The position numbers and the translations under genes are program-made. Shown piece after piece: positions 39,818 to 48,807 of a DNA stretch of 64,000 nt. The notes under the pieces are model-generated. The model worked only from the letters and a program-made list of their open reading frames with translations, made no database searches and had not been told where the DNA came from. Position 1 is the first letter of the stretch, and each line of letters opens with the position of its first letter. Location: NCBI RefSeq assembly GCF_024734665.1, contig NZ_CP102931.1, positions 5,020,001-5,084,000 of the forward strand, in the 5' to 3' direction. The stretch comes from Variovorax paradoxus. Lineage in GTDB: Bacteria > Pseudomonadota > Gammaproteobacteria > Burkholderiales > Burkholderiaceae_C.

Positions 39818-41380
39818 ATGCCTCTCTCCCATACCGGCAAGAACCGGATCGCGCTGGCCGCGATCTGCCTCATTGCCCTGATGTTCGGCCTGGAAATCTC
39901 CAGCGTGCCGGTCATTCTTCCCACGCTCGAACAGGCATTGCACGCCGACTTCAGCGACATGCAGTGGATCATGAACGCCTACACCATCGCCTGCACCACC
40001 GTATTGATGGCCGCGGGCACGCTGGCTGACCGCTACGGCCGCAAGCGCATCCTCGTCGTCGGCGTGGTGCTGTTCGGCCTCACCTCGCTGGCCTGCGGGC
40101 TGGCGCAAAGCGCGCCGTTGCTGATCGCCAGCCGGTTCCTCCAAGGCCTGAGCGGCGGCGCGATGCTGATCTGCCAGCTTGCCGTGCTCTCGCATCAGTT
40201 CCAGCAGGGCAAAGAACGCAGCAGGGCCTTCGCCATCTGGGGCGTGGTCTTCGGCATGGGCCTGGGGTTCGGGCCGATCATCGGCGGGGCGATCGTGGCG
40301 CTGTCGAGCTGGCAATGGGTATTCCTGGTCCACGTGCCGCTGGCGGCGGTGGCCGTTGCCCTCGTGCTCGGCAGCGTGGAAGAGTCGAGCGACCCCGACG
40401 CGCAAAGGCTCGACCTGCCTGGCATCGTCACGCTGTCGCTTGCGGTGCTGGGCCTGACGCACTTCATCACGCAGGGGCCGGGCCTCGGCTTTGCGAGCCC
40501 GCTGGCCATTGGCGTGATCGCGGCTTCGGCCGCAAGCTTCGTGATCTTCCTGTGGGTGGAGAAGATCAACCCGCATCCGATGTTCGACTTCTCGGTCTTC
40601 AAAATCCGCAACTTCTCGGGTTCGATCATCGGCTCCATCGGCATGAACTTCAGTTTCTGGCCGTTCATGATCTACCTGCCCATCTACTTCCAGGGCGCGC
40701 TGGGCTACGACGCGGTCACGGCCGGCTCTGCGTTGCTGGCCTACACGCTGCCCACGCTCGTGCTGCCGCCGCTGGCCGAGCGGCTGTCGCTGCGCTACCG
40801 ACCAGGCGTGGTAATTCCGGCGGGCCTGTTCGTCATCGGGCTCGGCTTCATGGCAATGCGCTACGGCAGCGGCATGGCCCACGCCAGCTGGATGACGATG
40901 CTGCCCGGCTGCCTGCTGGCCGGCATCGGGCTGGGCCTGACCAACACGCCAGTGACCAACACCACTACCGGCTCGGTGCCCAGTTCGCGCGCGGGCATGG
41001 CCTCGGGCATGGACATGAGCGCGCGGCTGATCACGCTGGCCATCAACATCGCGCTGATGGGCTTCATCCTGCTCGAAGGCATTCATGCGCATCTGCGCGG
41101 CGCGTTGTCGGCATCGCTGGACGCAATGCAATTGCGCGCGCTGGCGGAGAAGATCGCGGCCGGCAACTTCGCGTCGCTTGCCGAAGGCTTTCCGGCGCTG
41201 TCGCAGGCGGACCCGTCCGGCGCCGTCGTGCATGCGGCGCTGGTGCATAGCTTCGGGCTGGTGATGCTCTACGGGGGTGTCGGCGTCTGGGTGCTGGCCG
41301 GCGTCAGCCTGCTGACCTTCGGCAGTGGCAAGCCATTGGCGCGGTCATCGGGCCTGAACGCCGAGAGGTCCTGCCCCTGA
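39818..41380 (+). CDS. MFS transporter, DHA2 (14-helix) drug efflux type
   Basis: A 520-residue proton-coupled exporter with about 14 hydrophobic segments. Motif A is LADRYGRKR (about residues 67-75), and the antiporter motif C appears as GLGFGPIIGGAI (about 148-159). This is the EmrB/QacA-like layout; no membrane-fusion partner gene is adjacent. The ATG at 39818 (MPLSHTGKNR) was preferred to the upstream ATG at 39725, which would overlap the operator region. It is probably induced by the divergent LysR. Confidence 0.9.
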   Translation: MPLSHTGKNRIALAAICLIALMFGLEISSVPVILPTLEQALHADFSDMQWIMNAYTIACTTVLMAAGTLADRYGRKRILVVGVVLFGLTSLACGLAQSAPLLIASRFLQGLSGGAMLICQLAVLSHQFQQGKERSRAFAIWGVVFGMGLGFGPIIGGAIVALSSWQWVFLVHVPLAAVAVALVLGSVEESSDPDAQRLDLPGIVTLSLAVLGLTHFITQGPGLGFASPLAIGVIAASAASFVIFLWVEKINPHPMFDFSVFKIRNFSGSIIGSIGMNFSFWPFMIYLPIYFQGALGYDAVTAGSALLAYTLPTLVLPPLAERLSLRYRPGVVIPAGLFVIGLGFMAMRYGSGMAHASWMTMLPGCLLAGIGLGLTNTPVTNTTTGSVPSSRAGMASGMDMSARLITLAINIALMGFILLEGIHAHLRGALSASLDAMQLRALAEKIAAGNFASLAEGFPALSQADPSGAVVHAALVHSFGLVMLYGGVGVWVLAGVSLLTFGSGKPLARSSGLNAERSCP

Positions 41381-41386
41381 AAACGC

Positions 41387-42670
41387 TCAGCTGTTCTCGA
41401 TCTGCGCCGCGCGCTTCCACGCCTCGGCAGCCTGCTCGGCATCGTCGCGGTCTTCGGCCAACTGGGCCAACGCAAGCCAGGCACGGCGGTACAGATCGGT
41501 GTCCTGCAGCCCAAGGCCGGCCTGCGTCAACAGCTGCTGGGCCTTGCCCCACAACTGGCGCTTCATGCAGGCCATGCCCGCGAGGTACTGAAGGTTCGGG
41601 TCGCGCGGGTTGTTGCGCTGCGCGCTTTCGATGCGCGCCAGCCAGTCGGCATCGACCGAGTCGAGCCCCGCTTCGAGTGCACGTGCGAGCTTGACGCGCA
41701 GTGCATCGCCGAGCGCGCGCGGGTTGGCCACCATGCGCTCCCAGGCCGGCAGCAGCCAGCCGCGGGCCAGAGCAAGGTCGCCACGCAGCGCGACCATCCG
41801 TTGGGCAGCGTGAATCGCCACTTCGGGCATGTCGCGCTCGTTGGCATCGAGTTCGGTCCACGCGCGAAGCAGCTGTGCCGGATCGTGCGCACCCGTCAGC
41901 AGCTCGGTTGCCAGCCCGCGCACGATGCTCTGTGCCGCGGCGTCCGAGAAGGCGCGGTGCTTGGCCAGCAGGCGCGCGGTTTCGAGCGCCTCGAGCGTGC
42001 GGCGATCCTGCCGTGCCGCCTTGAGCCGCAGGCGCAATGCGAGCGTGCGGCGCTGCGCGCCTTGCGGCAGTTCTTCGAGCCGCGCGAGTGCCGCGGCTGC
42101 GTCGCGGTCTTCGAGCGCCCAGCGCGCCGCGCGCAGTTGCACGCCTTCGCGCGTCTCCGGGCTGGCGAGCACGGCGCGGTCGGCGCTTTCATTGAGGGCC
42201 TGCTGCAGATGCGCGTCGCGCGCTGGCTTGTCTTGCAAGGCCTGTGCACTCTCGGCCGCCAGCAGGTGCGACAACACGCGCACCTGTTGAGCCTGCGGCA
42301 GGCTGGCGCCGAGCGCCGACAGCGTTTTCTCTTGCGTGAGCGCGGCCTGCGCGGCCTTGCGTGCACGCGAGAAGCGCCCCGAGATCAGCTGCACCATCGC
42401 ATCGAGCAGGGCTGCATGCAACGTGCGCTCCTTCTGCTGCAGCCGCCATTGGCGCGCCTGCGTCGGCAGCGAGAACAACGCTGCCAGCGCACGCAACGCC
42501 ACGTGCATCAGCACGAAGGCCACCAGCAGGATCACGAGCACGAGGTTCAGCGACAGGTCGACACGCCAGGGCGGCCAGAACACGGTGATCGTGCCCTGGT
42601 TGTTGCCTGCGAACAGGGCGACTGCTGCTGCAACAGCGAACAGTGCGAGGAGCCAGATTGCTGCGCGCAT
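41387..42670 (-). CDS. hemY: HemY family protein
   Basis: Inner-membrane protein of 427 residues with two N-terminal transmembrane helices (about 3-22 and 40-63) and a periplasmic or cytoplasmic TPR-like helical domain (from about 100). The N-terminal GNNQGTITVFWPPWRVDLSL is the family signature. Despite the name, this proteobacterial HemY is not protoporphyrinogen oxidase; its role in haem synthesis is unresolved. It is last in hemC-hemD-hemX-hemY and follows hemX by 6 bases. Confidence 0.92.
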   Translation of the reverse strand: MRAAIWLLALFAVAAAVALFAGNNQGTITVFWPPWRVDLSLNLVLVILLVAFVLMHVALRALAALFSLPTQARQWRLQQKERTLHAALLDAMVQLISGRFSRARKAAQAALTQEKTLSALGASLPQAQQVRVLSHLLAAESAQALQDKPARDAHLQQALNESADRAVLASPETREGVQLRAARWALEDRDAAAALARLEELPQGAQRRTLALRLRLKAARQDRRTLEALETARLLAKHRAFSDAAAQSIVRGLATELLTGAHDPAQLLRAWTELDANERDMPEVAIHAAQRMVALRGDLALARGWLLPAWERMVANPRALGDALRVKLARALEAGLDSVDADWLARIESAQRNNPRDPNLQYLAGMACMKRQLWGKAQQLLTQAGLGLQDTDLYRRAWLALAQLAEDRDDAEQAAEAWKRAAQIENS

Positions 42671-42676
42671 GTCCGA

Positions 42677-43777
42677 TCAGCGTCCTGCTGCAGCGGTAGC
42701 CAGTGCCGCGAGCGTGTCGTCGATGCGGACCGGCTCGGCCGTCTTCACCAGCGCCTGCAGTTGTTGCAACTGCGTGGCGGCGGCCTGGGTACGGCGCGAT
42801 GCGGGGTCGAAGTAACGATTGAGCGAGGCAGTTACCTGCGACAGCTCGCCGCGCGTGGCTTCCATCTGCCGCGACAGCAGCGACAGGCGCGCATTGAGCA
42901 GCTTGAGCTTCAGGTTCTCGCGCAGGAAGTAAGACTGCTCGGGCGCCAGCAGGATTGCTTCCGGGCTCTGGATGCGGCCGACGCGCACCAGCGAGCGGGC
43001 CTCGCCACGTACCGTGAGCAGCACGCGGCGCCACCACGGCGCGTCGGCAGGAATCGGCTCGGCCTGCCAGGCGTTGGTGCCGGTGCCGCGCACGGCAACG
43101 GCGTTGAGCGTGGGCAGGTCGTCCACGCCGCGCATCAGTTCGTCGAGCTTCTGCAGCGCTTCGGCGCTGTCGGTGCTTGCGGTGCTGCGCAGGCGGTCGG
43201 CATCGCGCTGCATGGACCGCTGCAGTGGCGTCAGCCGTGGCTGCGCGGCTCGCGCGATGCGCACGTCGCCGGCCTTCAGCGCAGCCAGCAGCGGCTCGAC
43301 GCTGCCTGTGACCTGCGCCTGCTGCAGGGCAAGGCGCACAGCCGACTCGATGTCGACCACGAGGTTCTCGTCGCGCGAACGCGAGAGGCTTTGAATGAGT
43401 TCTTCGAGTTGCGAACGCTGCAGCGCGACTTCGGCCACGCGGGTCTCGACCAGGGCCACGCGGGCCGAAGCCTCGCGCACGGTGTCGCTTGCCTGGCGGG
43501 CCAGCGTGCGCGCCTCCATCGACTGCGCGATGGCATCGGCGCTCTGACGAGCCAGCTGTTCCTTCATGCCGCCAACCTTCTGCCACAGTGCGATCGTCAT
43601 CAGCAATGCGGCCAGCGCCACGAGGGCCACGAGGCCGAATGCGATGCGGGAGAGGATCAGCGCCCCCGCTGCCTGTGCGGCTGGCGTCTGGTGCGGTGCC
43701 AGCGTGGCGGGCACCGGCGCCGTGGCAGCGGTTGGGGAAGGAGAGGAAAAATCGTCTGACGGGGACGCGGCGCTCAT
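42677..43777 (-). CDS. hemX: HemX-like membrane protein (uroporphyrinogen operon)
   Basis: A 366-residue protein with a Ser/Pro/Ala-rich N-terminus, one transmembrane helix (about 44-65) and a long coiled-coil segment (about 70-130, rich in Ala, Gln and Arg) followed by a globular region with WWRRVLLTVRGEARSLVRVG. This is the typical HemX layout. Earlier annotation as a uroporphyrin-III methyltransferase is not supported, since no methylase motif is seen. The ATG at 43777 overlaps the hemD stop by four bases. Confidence 0.9.
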   Translation of the reverse strand: MSAASPSDDFSSPSPTAATAPVPATLAPHQTPAAQAAGALILSRIAFGLVALVALAALLMTIALWQKVGGMKEQLARQSADAIAQSMEARTLARQASDTVREASARVALVETRVAEVALQRSQLEELIQSLSRSRDENLVVDIESAVRLALQQAQVTGSVEPLLAALKAGDVRIARAAQPRLTPLQRSMQRDADRLRSTASTDSAEALQKLDELMRGVDDLPTLNAVAVRGTGTNAWQAEPIPADAPWWRRVLLTVRGEARSLVRVGRIQSPEAILLAPEQSYFLRENLKLKLLNARLSLLSRQMEATRGELSQVTASLNRYFDPASRRTQAAATQLQQLQALVKTAEPVRIDDTLAALATAAAGR

Positions 43778-44547
43778 GCCAAGGATTCTATAGACGCGAT
43801 CAGCGCATCCCGCAGTGGTGTGCATACACGCAACGCCCCGAAACCCGCAGCCCGCGCGGCTTCGCCGATTCGTGCATGCGTGGCGACCGCACTCGCGGCA
43901 TGCCACTGCACACCGGGCATCGCGCGCTGCAGATTGCCGATGGCCTCTGAGCTGCTGAAGAGCCAGATCGCGCGGCCTTCGGCACCGTCGATAGCCAGCT
44001 GATGTTGTACGACATCCAGCGATGGCGGCAGCCGGCGATAGGCCACCACGGTGTCGCGATAGCCGCCCGCGGCATCGATTTCATTGGCGAGCCAGTCGCG
44101 CCCTGTGGGGTGTCCGGCTTCGTCGCCGCCACGCACGATGAGCACTCGCACGCCGGCCGACACCTGGGCCTGCACGCGCTCCCACAGCGCTTCGGAGTCG
44201 AAGCGCGTGGCCTCGGGGGGCGGCGCGTCGATGAGTTCCGACGGCACGCCGGCGCGAAGCAAGGCGCGCGTGGTGCCAGGGCCCGTGGCCCAGAAGCGGC
44301 GCCCTGCCAGCGTATCGGCAGCGTTCTTGTGCTGGAAGAAATGTTCGACGGCCGTGGCGCTCACGAACATCAGCGCCGCGTAATCCGCCAGTTGCCGCCA
44401 CGCGGCGCGCAGCGGCTCGGCGTCGGCCACCGGCTCGATCACGATGAGCGGCAGCGCCACCGCATCGAGCCCTGCGGCGCGCAGGTCGCTCACCCATTGC
44501 GCCGCCTCGCGCGCCGGCCGCGTGACGATGACGGGGCGGGCGGTCAT
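43774..44547 (-). CDS. hemD: Uroporphyrinogen-III synthase
   Basis: Cyclises hydroxymethylbilane to uroporphyrinogen III with inversion of ring D. The 257-residue protein has poor overall conservation, as usual for HemD, but shows PVIVTRPAREAAQWVSDLRA at the N-terminus, FVSATAVEHFF, RGGDEAGHPTGRDWL and LFSSSEAIGNL. The ATG at 44547 lies 16 bases after hemC. Pairing with hemC supports the call. Confidence 0.92.
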   Translation of the reverse strand: MTARPVIVTRPAREAAQWVSDLRAAGLDAVALPLIVIEPVADAEPLRAAWRQLADYAALMFVSATAVEHFFQHKNAADTLAGRRFWATGPGTTRALLRAGVPSELIDAPPPEATRFDSEALWERVQAQVSAGVRVLIVRGGDEAGHPTGRDWLANEIDAAGGYRDTVVAYRRLPPSLDVVQHQLAIDGAEGRAIWLFSSSEAIGNLQRAMPGVQWHAASAVATHARIGEAARAAGFGALRVCTPLRDALIASIESLA

Positions 44548-44563
44548 ACGATGACCACCGGTA

Positions 44564-45469
44564 TCAGTGGGCCCCGGCGTCGCGCAGCAGCGCCGCGGCG
44601 TGCTCGCCGAGCGCATCGGCCTGCGCGAAATCGCTGGCCTGCGCCAGCGCATGCACCTTCACCAGCGGCGCATTGCCTTCCGGATCGCCCCAAGCGGCGT
44701 CGATGCGCAGCGCGCCGTCGGCCTGCCAGCGTGCATGAGCCGCCAGCGGCATGGAACAGCTGCCGCCCATCGCGCGGCTCACAGCGCGCTCGGCGGCGGT
44801 GGAAAGCCAGTCGCCCTGGTTGGCCAGCGAGCGCAGCAGTTCGATGAGTTCGGTGCGATCTGCACGCACCTCGATGCCCAATGCGCCCTGCCCTGCGGCC
44901 GGCAGCATGGTGTCGGGATCGAAGGCCACGCGGATGCGGCTTTCCAGCCCCAGCCGCTTGAGCCCGGCCGCCGCCAGCACGATGGCGTCGTATTGCCCTT
45001 CGTCGAGCTTGCGCAGGCGGGTGTCGAGGTTGCCGCGCAGCGGTTCGATGCGCAGGTCGGGCCGCAGCGCGCGCAGCAGCACCACGCGGCGCAGGCTCGA
45101 AGTGCCGACGACCGCACCCTGCGGCAGTGCGTCGAGCGATTCATAGCGGGGGGAGACGAGCGCGTCGCGCGGGTCTTCGCGCTCCAGCACGCAGGCCAGC
45201 GCGAAGCCTTCGGGCAGGTCCATCGGCACGTCTTTGAGCGAATGGACCGCGATGTCGGCGCGCCCTTCTTCGAGCGCGAGTTCGAGCTCTTTCACGAAGA
45301 GCCCCTTGCCGCCCACCTTACTGAGCGTGCGGTCGAGGATCTGGTCGCCGGTGGTCGTCAGGCCGAGCAGGCTGACCGTGTGGCCCTTTTCTTGCAAAAG
45401 CGCCCGGACGTGTTCGGCTTGCCACAGTGCCAGGCGGCTTTCGCGCGTGGCGATCACGATATTGCTCAA
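44564..45469 (-). CDS. hemC: Hydroxymethylbilane synthase (porphobilinogen deaminase)
   Basis: Links four porphobilinogens on a dipyrromethane cofactor. The protein has the N-terminal [14 protein letters not shown], the catalytic Asp in [10 protein letters not shown], cofactor-binding arginines in GTSSLRR, and the cofactor cysteine in [13 protein letters not shown] (Cys238). No ATG lies near the start: TTG at 45469 gives an N-terminus of family length (301 residues), while TTG at 45481 would add four residues. It is divergent from ppc. Confidence 0.93.
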   Translation of the reverse strand: MSNIVIATRESRLALWQAEHVRALLQEKGHTVSLLGLTTTGDQILDRTLSKVGGKGLFVKELELALEEGRADIAVHSLKDVPMDLPEGFALACVLEREDPRDALVSPRYESLDALPQGAVVGTSSLRRVVLLRALRPDLRIEPLRGNLDTRLRKLDEGQYDAIVLAAAGLKRLGLESRIRVAFDPDTMLPAAGQGALGIEVRADRTELIELLRSLANQGDWLSTAAERAVSRAMGGSCSMPLAAHARWQADGALRIDAAWGDPEGNAPLVKVHALAQASDFAQADALGEHAAALLRDAGAH

Positions 45470-45505
45470 GACCGGTTCCAAAAGTACATGTTCTAAACCG
45501 CCGGA

Positions 45506-45528
45506 ATGCTAGCATGTTGCGCCGCAAC
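45506..45528. promoter_or_regulatory. Adjacent palindromes between hemC and ppc
   Basis: ATGCTAGCAT (45506-45515) is directly followed by GTTGCG-C-CGCAAC (45516-45528). Both are perfect dyads in the 100-base divergent region, and the first contains a TAGCAT -10-like hexamer on both strands. They may be an operator or the overlapping promoters of hemC and ppc. Confidence 0.35.
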
Positions 45529-45581
45529 AACGCAGGCGGCGCATCCATTCAAGAAGTCAAAAAGTCCAGGACAAACATCGA

Positions 45582-48425
45582 ATGAAAGCCAGCAAGACCC
45601 CTGCTCCCCCCAAGCGCCGCCAGGCCGAAGACCAGCCACTGATCGACGATATCCGGCTGCTGGGCCGGATCCTCGGAGACGTGATCCGGGAGCAGGAAGG
45701 AGACGAGACCTACGCGCTGGTCGAAAAGATCCGCACCTTGTCCGTGGCTTTCCGCCGCGACGCCGACCACGCCGCAGACCGCGCGCTGAAGAACCTGCTC
45801 AAGGGCCTGAGCGCAGCCGAGACGGTGCGCGTGATTCGCGCCTTCACCTACTTCAGCCACCTGGCCAACCTCGCTGAAGACCGCCACCAGATCCGCCGCC
45901 GCACGGAAACGGAACGCGCCGGCGAAAGCGTCGAGGGCGACCTGCAAACAGCACTCGCCCGCATCCGCAAGGCCGGCGTGAAGCCCGACGACATCGTCGC
46001 TTCGCTGGCCCACAGCTACGTTTCGCCGGTGCTCACCGCGCACCCGACCGAAGTGCAGCGCAAGAGCATCCTCGATGCCGAGCGCGCCATCGCGCAATTG
46101 CTCACCGTGCGCGACGAGATCAGGCTGCGCCAGAGCGCCTATGCGGGCGGCAAGGATGCGCTCTCGCCGCTCGAATTTGCCGAGAACGAAACGCAGATGC
46201 GCACCCGCGTCACGCAGATCTGGCAGACGCGCATCCTGCGCTTTTCCAAGCTCACCGTGGCCGACGAAATCGAGAACTCGCTGAGCTACTACGAGGCCAC
46301 CTTCCTGCGCGAGATTCCGCGCGTCTACGCCGACCTGGAAAAAGCCCTCGCCCAGGGCGGCCACACGCCATCGGTCGCGCCCTTCCTGCGCATGGGCCAG
46401 TGGATCGGCGGCGACCGCGACGGCAACCCCAACGTCACCGCCCAGACGCTCGAATACGCCCTGGGCCGCCAGTGCGAACTGGCGCTGCGCCACTACCTCA
46501 CCGAAGTGCACTACCTGGGCGGCGAGCTGTCGCTGTCGGCCACGCTGGTCGATGTGACGGTCGAGATGCAGGCGCTGGCCGAACGCTCGCCCGACACCAA
46601 CGAGCACCGCAAGGACGAGCCTTACCGCCGCGCCCTCACCGGTGTGTATGCGCGCCTGGCGGCCACGCTGCGCGAGCTCACCGGCGGCGAGGCTGCGCGC
46701 CACGCCGTCGCACCGCAGAACCCGTACGCCACGGCCGAAGAATTCCTGGCCGACCTGCGCACTGTCGCCGAGTCGCTCGAAGAAAAGCACGGCACCGTGC
46801 TTGCCGCGCCGCGCCTGCTGCCGCTGATTCGAGCGGTCGAGGTGTTCGGCTTTCACCTGGCCACGGTCGACCTGCGCCAGAGCTCAGACAAGCACGAAGC
46901 GGTGATCGCCGAGTTGCTGGCCACCGCGCGCATCGAGCCCTCGTATGCGTCGCTTGCCGAAGAAGCCAAGCAGACACTGCTGCTCAGGCTGCTCGACGAC
47001 GCCCGCCCGCTGCGCGTGCCCGACGCCGACTACTCGCCGCTTGCGAAGAGCGAGCTGGCCATCTTCGCCGCCGCCCGCGTTTCGCGTGCGCGCTATGGCG
47101 CCGCGGCCATCCGCCACTACATCATCAGCCACACCGAAACGGTGAGCGACCTGCTCGAAGCGCTGCTGCTGCAGAAAGAAGTGGGCCTGCTGCGCGGCGC
47201 GATGGACAGCAACGCGACCTGCGACCTCATCGTGGTGCCGCTGTTCGAAACCATCGAAGACCTGCGCAACGCCGCGCCCATCGTGCGCGCCTTCTATGCG
47301 CTGCCGAACATCCAGGCGCTCATCGAACGCTCGGGTGCCGAGCAGGACGTGATGCTCGGCTACAGCGACAGCAACAAGGACGGTGGCATCTTCACCAGCA
47401 ACTGGGAGCTGTACCGCGCGGGCATCGCGCTGGTGTCGCTGTTCGACGAGCTCAACAAGAAGAAGGCCAACCCCATTCGCCTGCGCATGTTCCATGGCCG
47501 CGGCGGCACTGTGGGACGCGGCGGCGGCCCGAGCTACCAGGCCATCCTCGCGCAGCCGCCCGGCACCGTGCGTGGCCAGATCCGCCTGACCGAGCAGGGC
47601 GAAGTCATCGGCTCGAAGTACGCCAACCGCGAGATCGGCCGGCGCAACCTCGAAACGCTGGTGGCCGCCACGCTCGAAGCCACGCTGCTGCCGCAGGGCA
47701 AGTCGGCGCCCGCCACCTTCCTCTCGGCCGCGGGCGAGCTTTCGACCGCGAGCATGGCCGCGTACCGCAAGCTGGTCTACGAAACCCCGGGCTTCGGCGA
47801 CTACTTCTTCGGCTCCACACCGATCCGCGAGATCGCCGAACTCAACATCGGCTCGCGCCCCGCCTCGCGCAACCCCAGCCACAAGATCGACGACCTGCGC
47901 GCGGTGCCGTGGAGCTTCAGCTGGGGCCAGTGCCGCCTGACCATTCCGGGCTGGTTCGGCTTCGGCTCGGGCGTGGAGCAGTTCCTGGCCGCGGCGGGCA
48001 CGGCTGCGGGGAAGAAGGAGCGCCAGGCATTGCTGCAGCGCATGTACGAGCAGTGGCCCTTCTTCCGCACGCTGCTGTCGAACATGGACATGGTGCTGGC
48101 CAAGAGCGACCTCGCACTGGCTTCGCGCTACGCCGAGCTGGTCACCGACCGCAAGCTGCGCCAGAAGGTGTTCTCGATGATCGATGCCGAATGGCACCGC
48201 ACGTCGGATGCGCTCACGCTCATCACCGGCGCGAAGCAGCGGCTCGAAGGCAATGCCGAAATGCAGCGCTCGGTGCGCCACCGCTTTCCGTACATCGACC
48301 CGCTGCACCACCTGCAGGTCGAGCTGATGCGGCGCTACCGCGCGGGCGACGGCGGCGAGCGGCTGCAGCGCGGCATCCACATCTCGATCAACGGGGTGGC
48401 AGCGGGGCTGCGCAATACGGGCTGA
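45582..48425 (+). CDS. ppc: Phosphoenolpyruvate carboxylase
   Basis: Makes oxaloacetate from PEP and bicarbonate to refill the TCA cycle. The 947-residue protein has the catalytic His154 in [29 protein letters not shown] (about 268-283), the glycine loop [16 protein letters not shown] (about 637-652) and the C-terminal RNTG allosteric/active-site end. The N-terminal lysine-rich extension is short. It is single-gene, divergent from hemC, and ends at a UUCG hairpin. Confidence 0.98.
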   Translation: MKASKTPAPPKRRQAEDQPLIDDIRLLGRILGDVIREQEGDETYALVEKIRTLSVAFRRDADHAADRALKNLLKGLSAAETVRVIRAFTYFSHLANLAEDRHQIRRRTETERAGESVEGDLQTALARIRKAGVKPDDIVASLAHSYVSPVLTAHPTEVQRKSILDAERAIAQLLTVRDEIRLRQSAYAGGKDALSPLEFAENETQMRTRVTQIWQTRILRFSKLTVADEIENSLSYYEATFLREIPRVYADLEKALAQGGHTPSVAPFLRMGQWIGGDRDGNPNVTAQTLEYALGRQCELALRHYLTEVHYLGGELSLSATLVDVTVEMQALAERSPDTNEHRKDEPYRRALTGVYARLAATLRELTGGEAARHAVAPQNPYATAEEFLADLRTVAESLEEKHGTVLAAPRLLPLIRAVEVFGFHLATVDLRQSSDKHEAVIAELLATARIEPSYASLAEEAKQTLLLRLLDDARPLRVPDADYSPLAKSELAIFAAARVSRARYGAAAIRHYIISHTETVSDLLEALLLQKEVGLLRGAMDSNATCDLIVVPLFETIEDLRNAAPIVRAFYALPNIQALIERSGAEQDVMLGYSDSNKDGGIFTSNWELYRAGIALVSLFDELNKKKANPIRLRMFHGRGGTVGRGGGPSYQAILAQPPGTVRGQIRLTEQGEVIGSKYANREIGRRNLETLVAATLEATLLPQGKSAPATFLSAAGELSTASMAAYRKLVYETPGFGDYFFGSTPIREIAELNIGSRPASRNPSHKIDDLRAVPWSFSWGQCRLTIPGWFGFGSGVEQFLAAAGTAAGKKERQALLQRMYEQWPFFRTLLSNMDMVLAKSDLALASRYAELVTDRKLRQKVFSMIDAEWHRTSDALTLITGAKQRLEGNAEMQRSVRHRFPYIDPLHHLQVELMRRYRAGDGGERLQRGIHISINGVAAGLRNTG

Positions 48426-48447
48426 CCACACCCATTCCGGCCACGGC

Positions 48448-48470
48448 AAAGGGCGCTTCGGCGCCCTTTC
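48448..48470 (+). terminator. ppc terminator with UUCG loop
   Basis: A perfect nine-base stem AAAGGGCGC/GCGCCCTTT (48448-48456 and 48461-48469) is capped by TTCG, 22 bases after the ppc stop. The T run is short (TTTC), but the UUCG-capped GC stem is stable. Confidence 0.7.
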
Positions 48471-48588
48471 CTACGTCCGGCATCGGCAATCAGGCACCTG
48501 TAAGGTCATTTAAAAGGGTACGGTCGGACACGTTCACAGTTCTCGCAATCGCGCGGCAGCTCGAAGTCGTTACAAGGAGCCCGTTGCC

Positions 48589-48807
48589 ATGCCAGTCCCG
48601 CAGTCCCTCACCCATTCGCCCATCGACTTCGTCGGCAACGACGCCAAGGCGCTGGCCTCCCACATGCGCCACTGCGCGCGCGCTCACGGGCGCTGGTTCT
48701 CGCTGCGAAGCCACATGCAACGGGTGCGCGCGCTCGCTGCGGGCCGCATCGTCACGATCGCCTGCGTGGCCGTGGTGCTGGGTATCGGTCTCTTCGCCAT
48801 CGCTTGA
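48589..48807 (+). CDS. Small single-pass membrane protein preceding the glucan synthase
   Basis: A 72-residue protein of unknown family. The N-terminal 48 residues are soluble and basic (HMRHCARAHGRWFSLRSHM at about 25-43), followed by one hydrophobic helix (about 52-72, GRIVTIACVAVVLGIGLFAI). A clear AAGGAG ribosome site lies at 48574-48579, nine bases before the ATG, and its stop overlaps the TTG start of the cyclic-glucan synthase by four bases. That coupling supports a real gene, possibly an accessory subunit of the synthase; this is inference. Confidence 0.68.
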   Translation: MPVPQSLTHSPIDFVGNDAKALASHMRHCARAHGRWFSLRSHMQRVRALAAGRIVTIACVAVVLGIGLFAIA

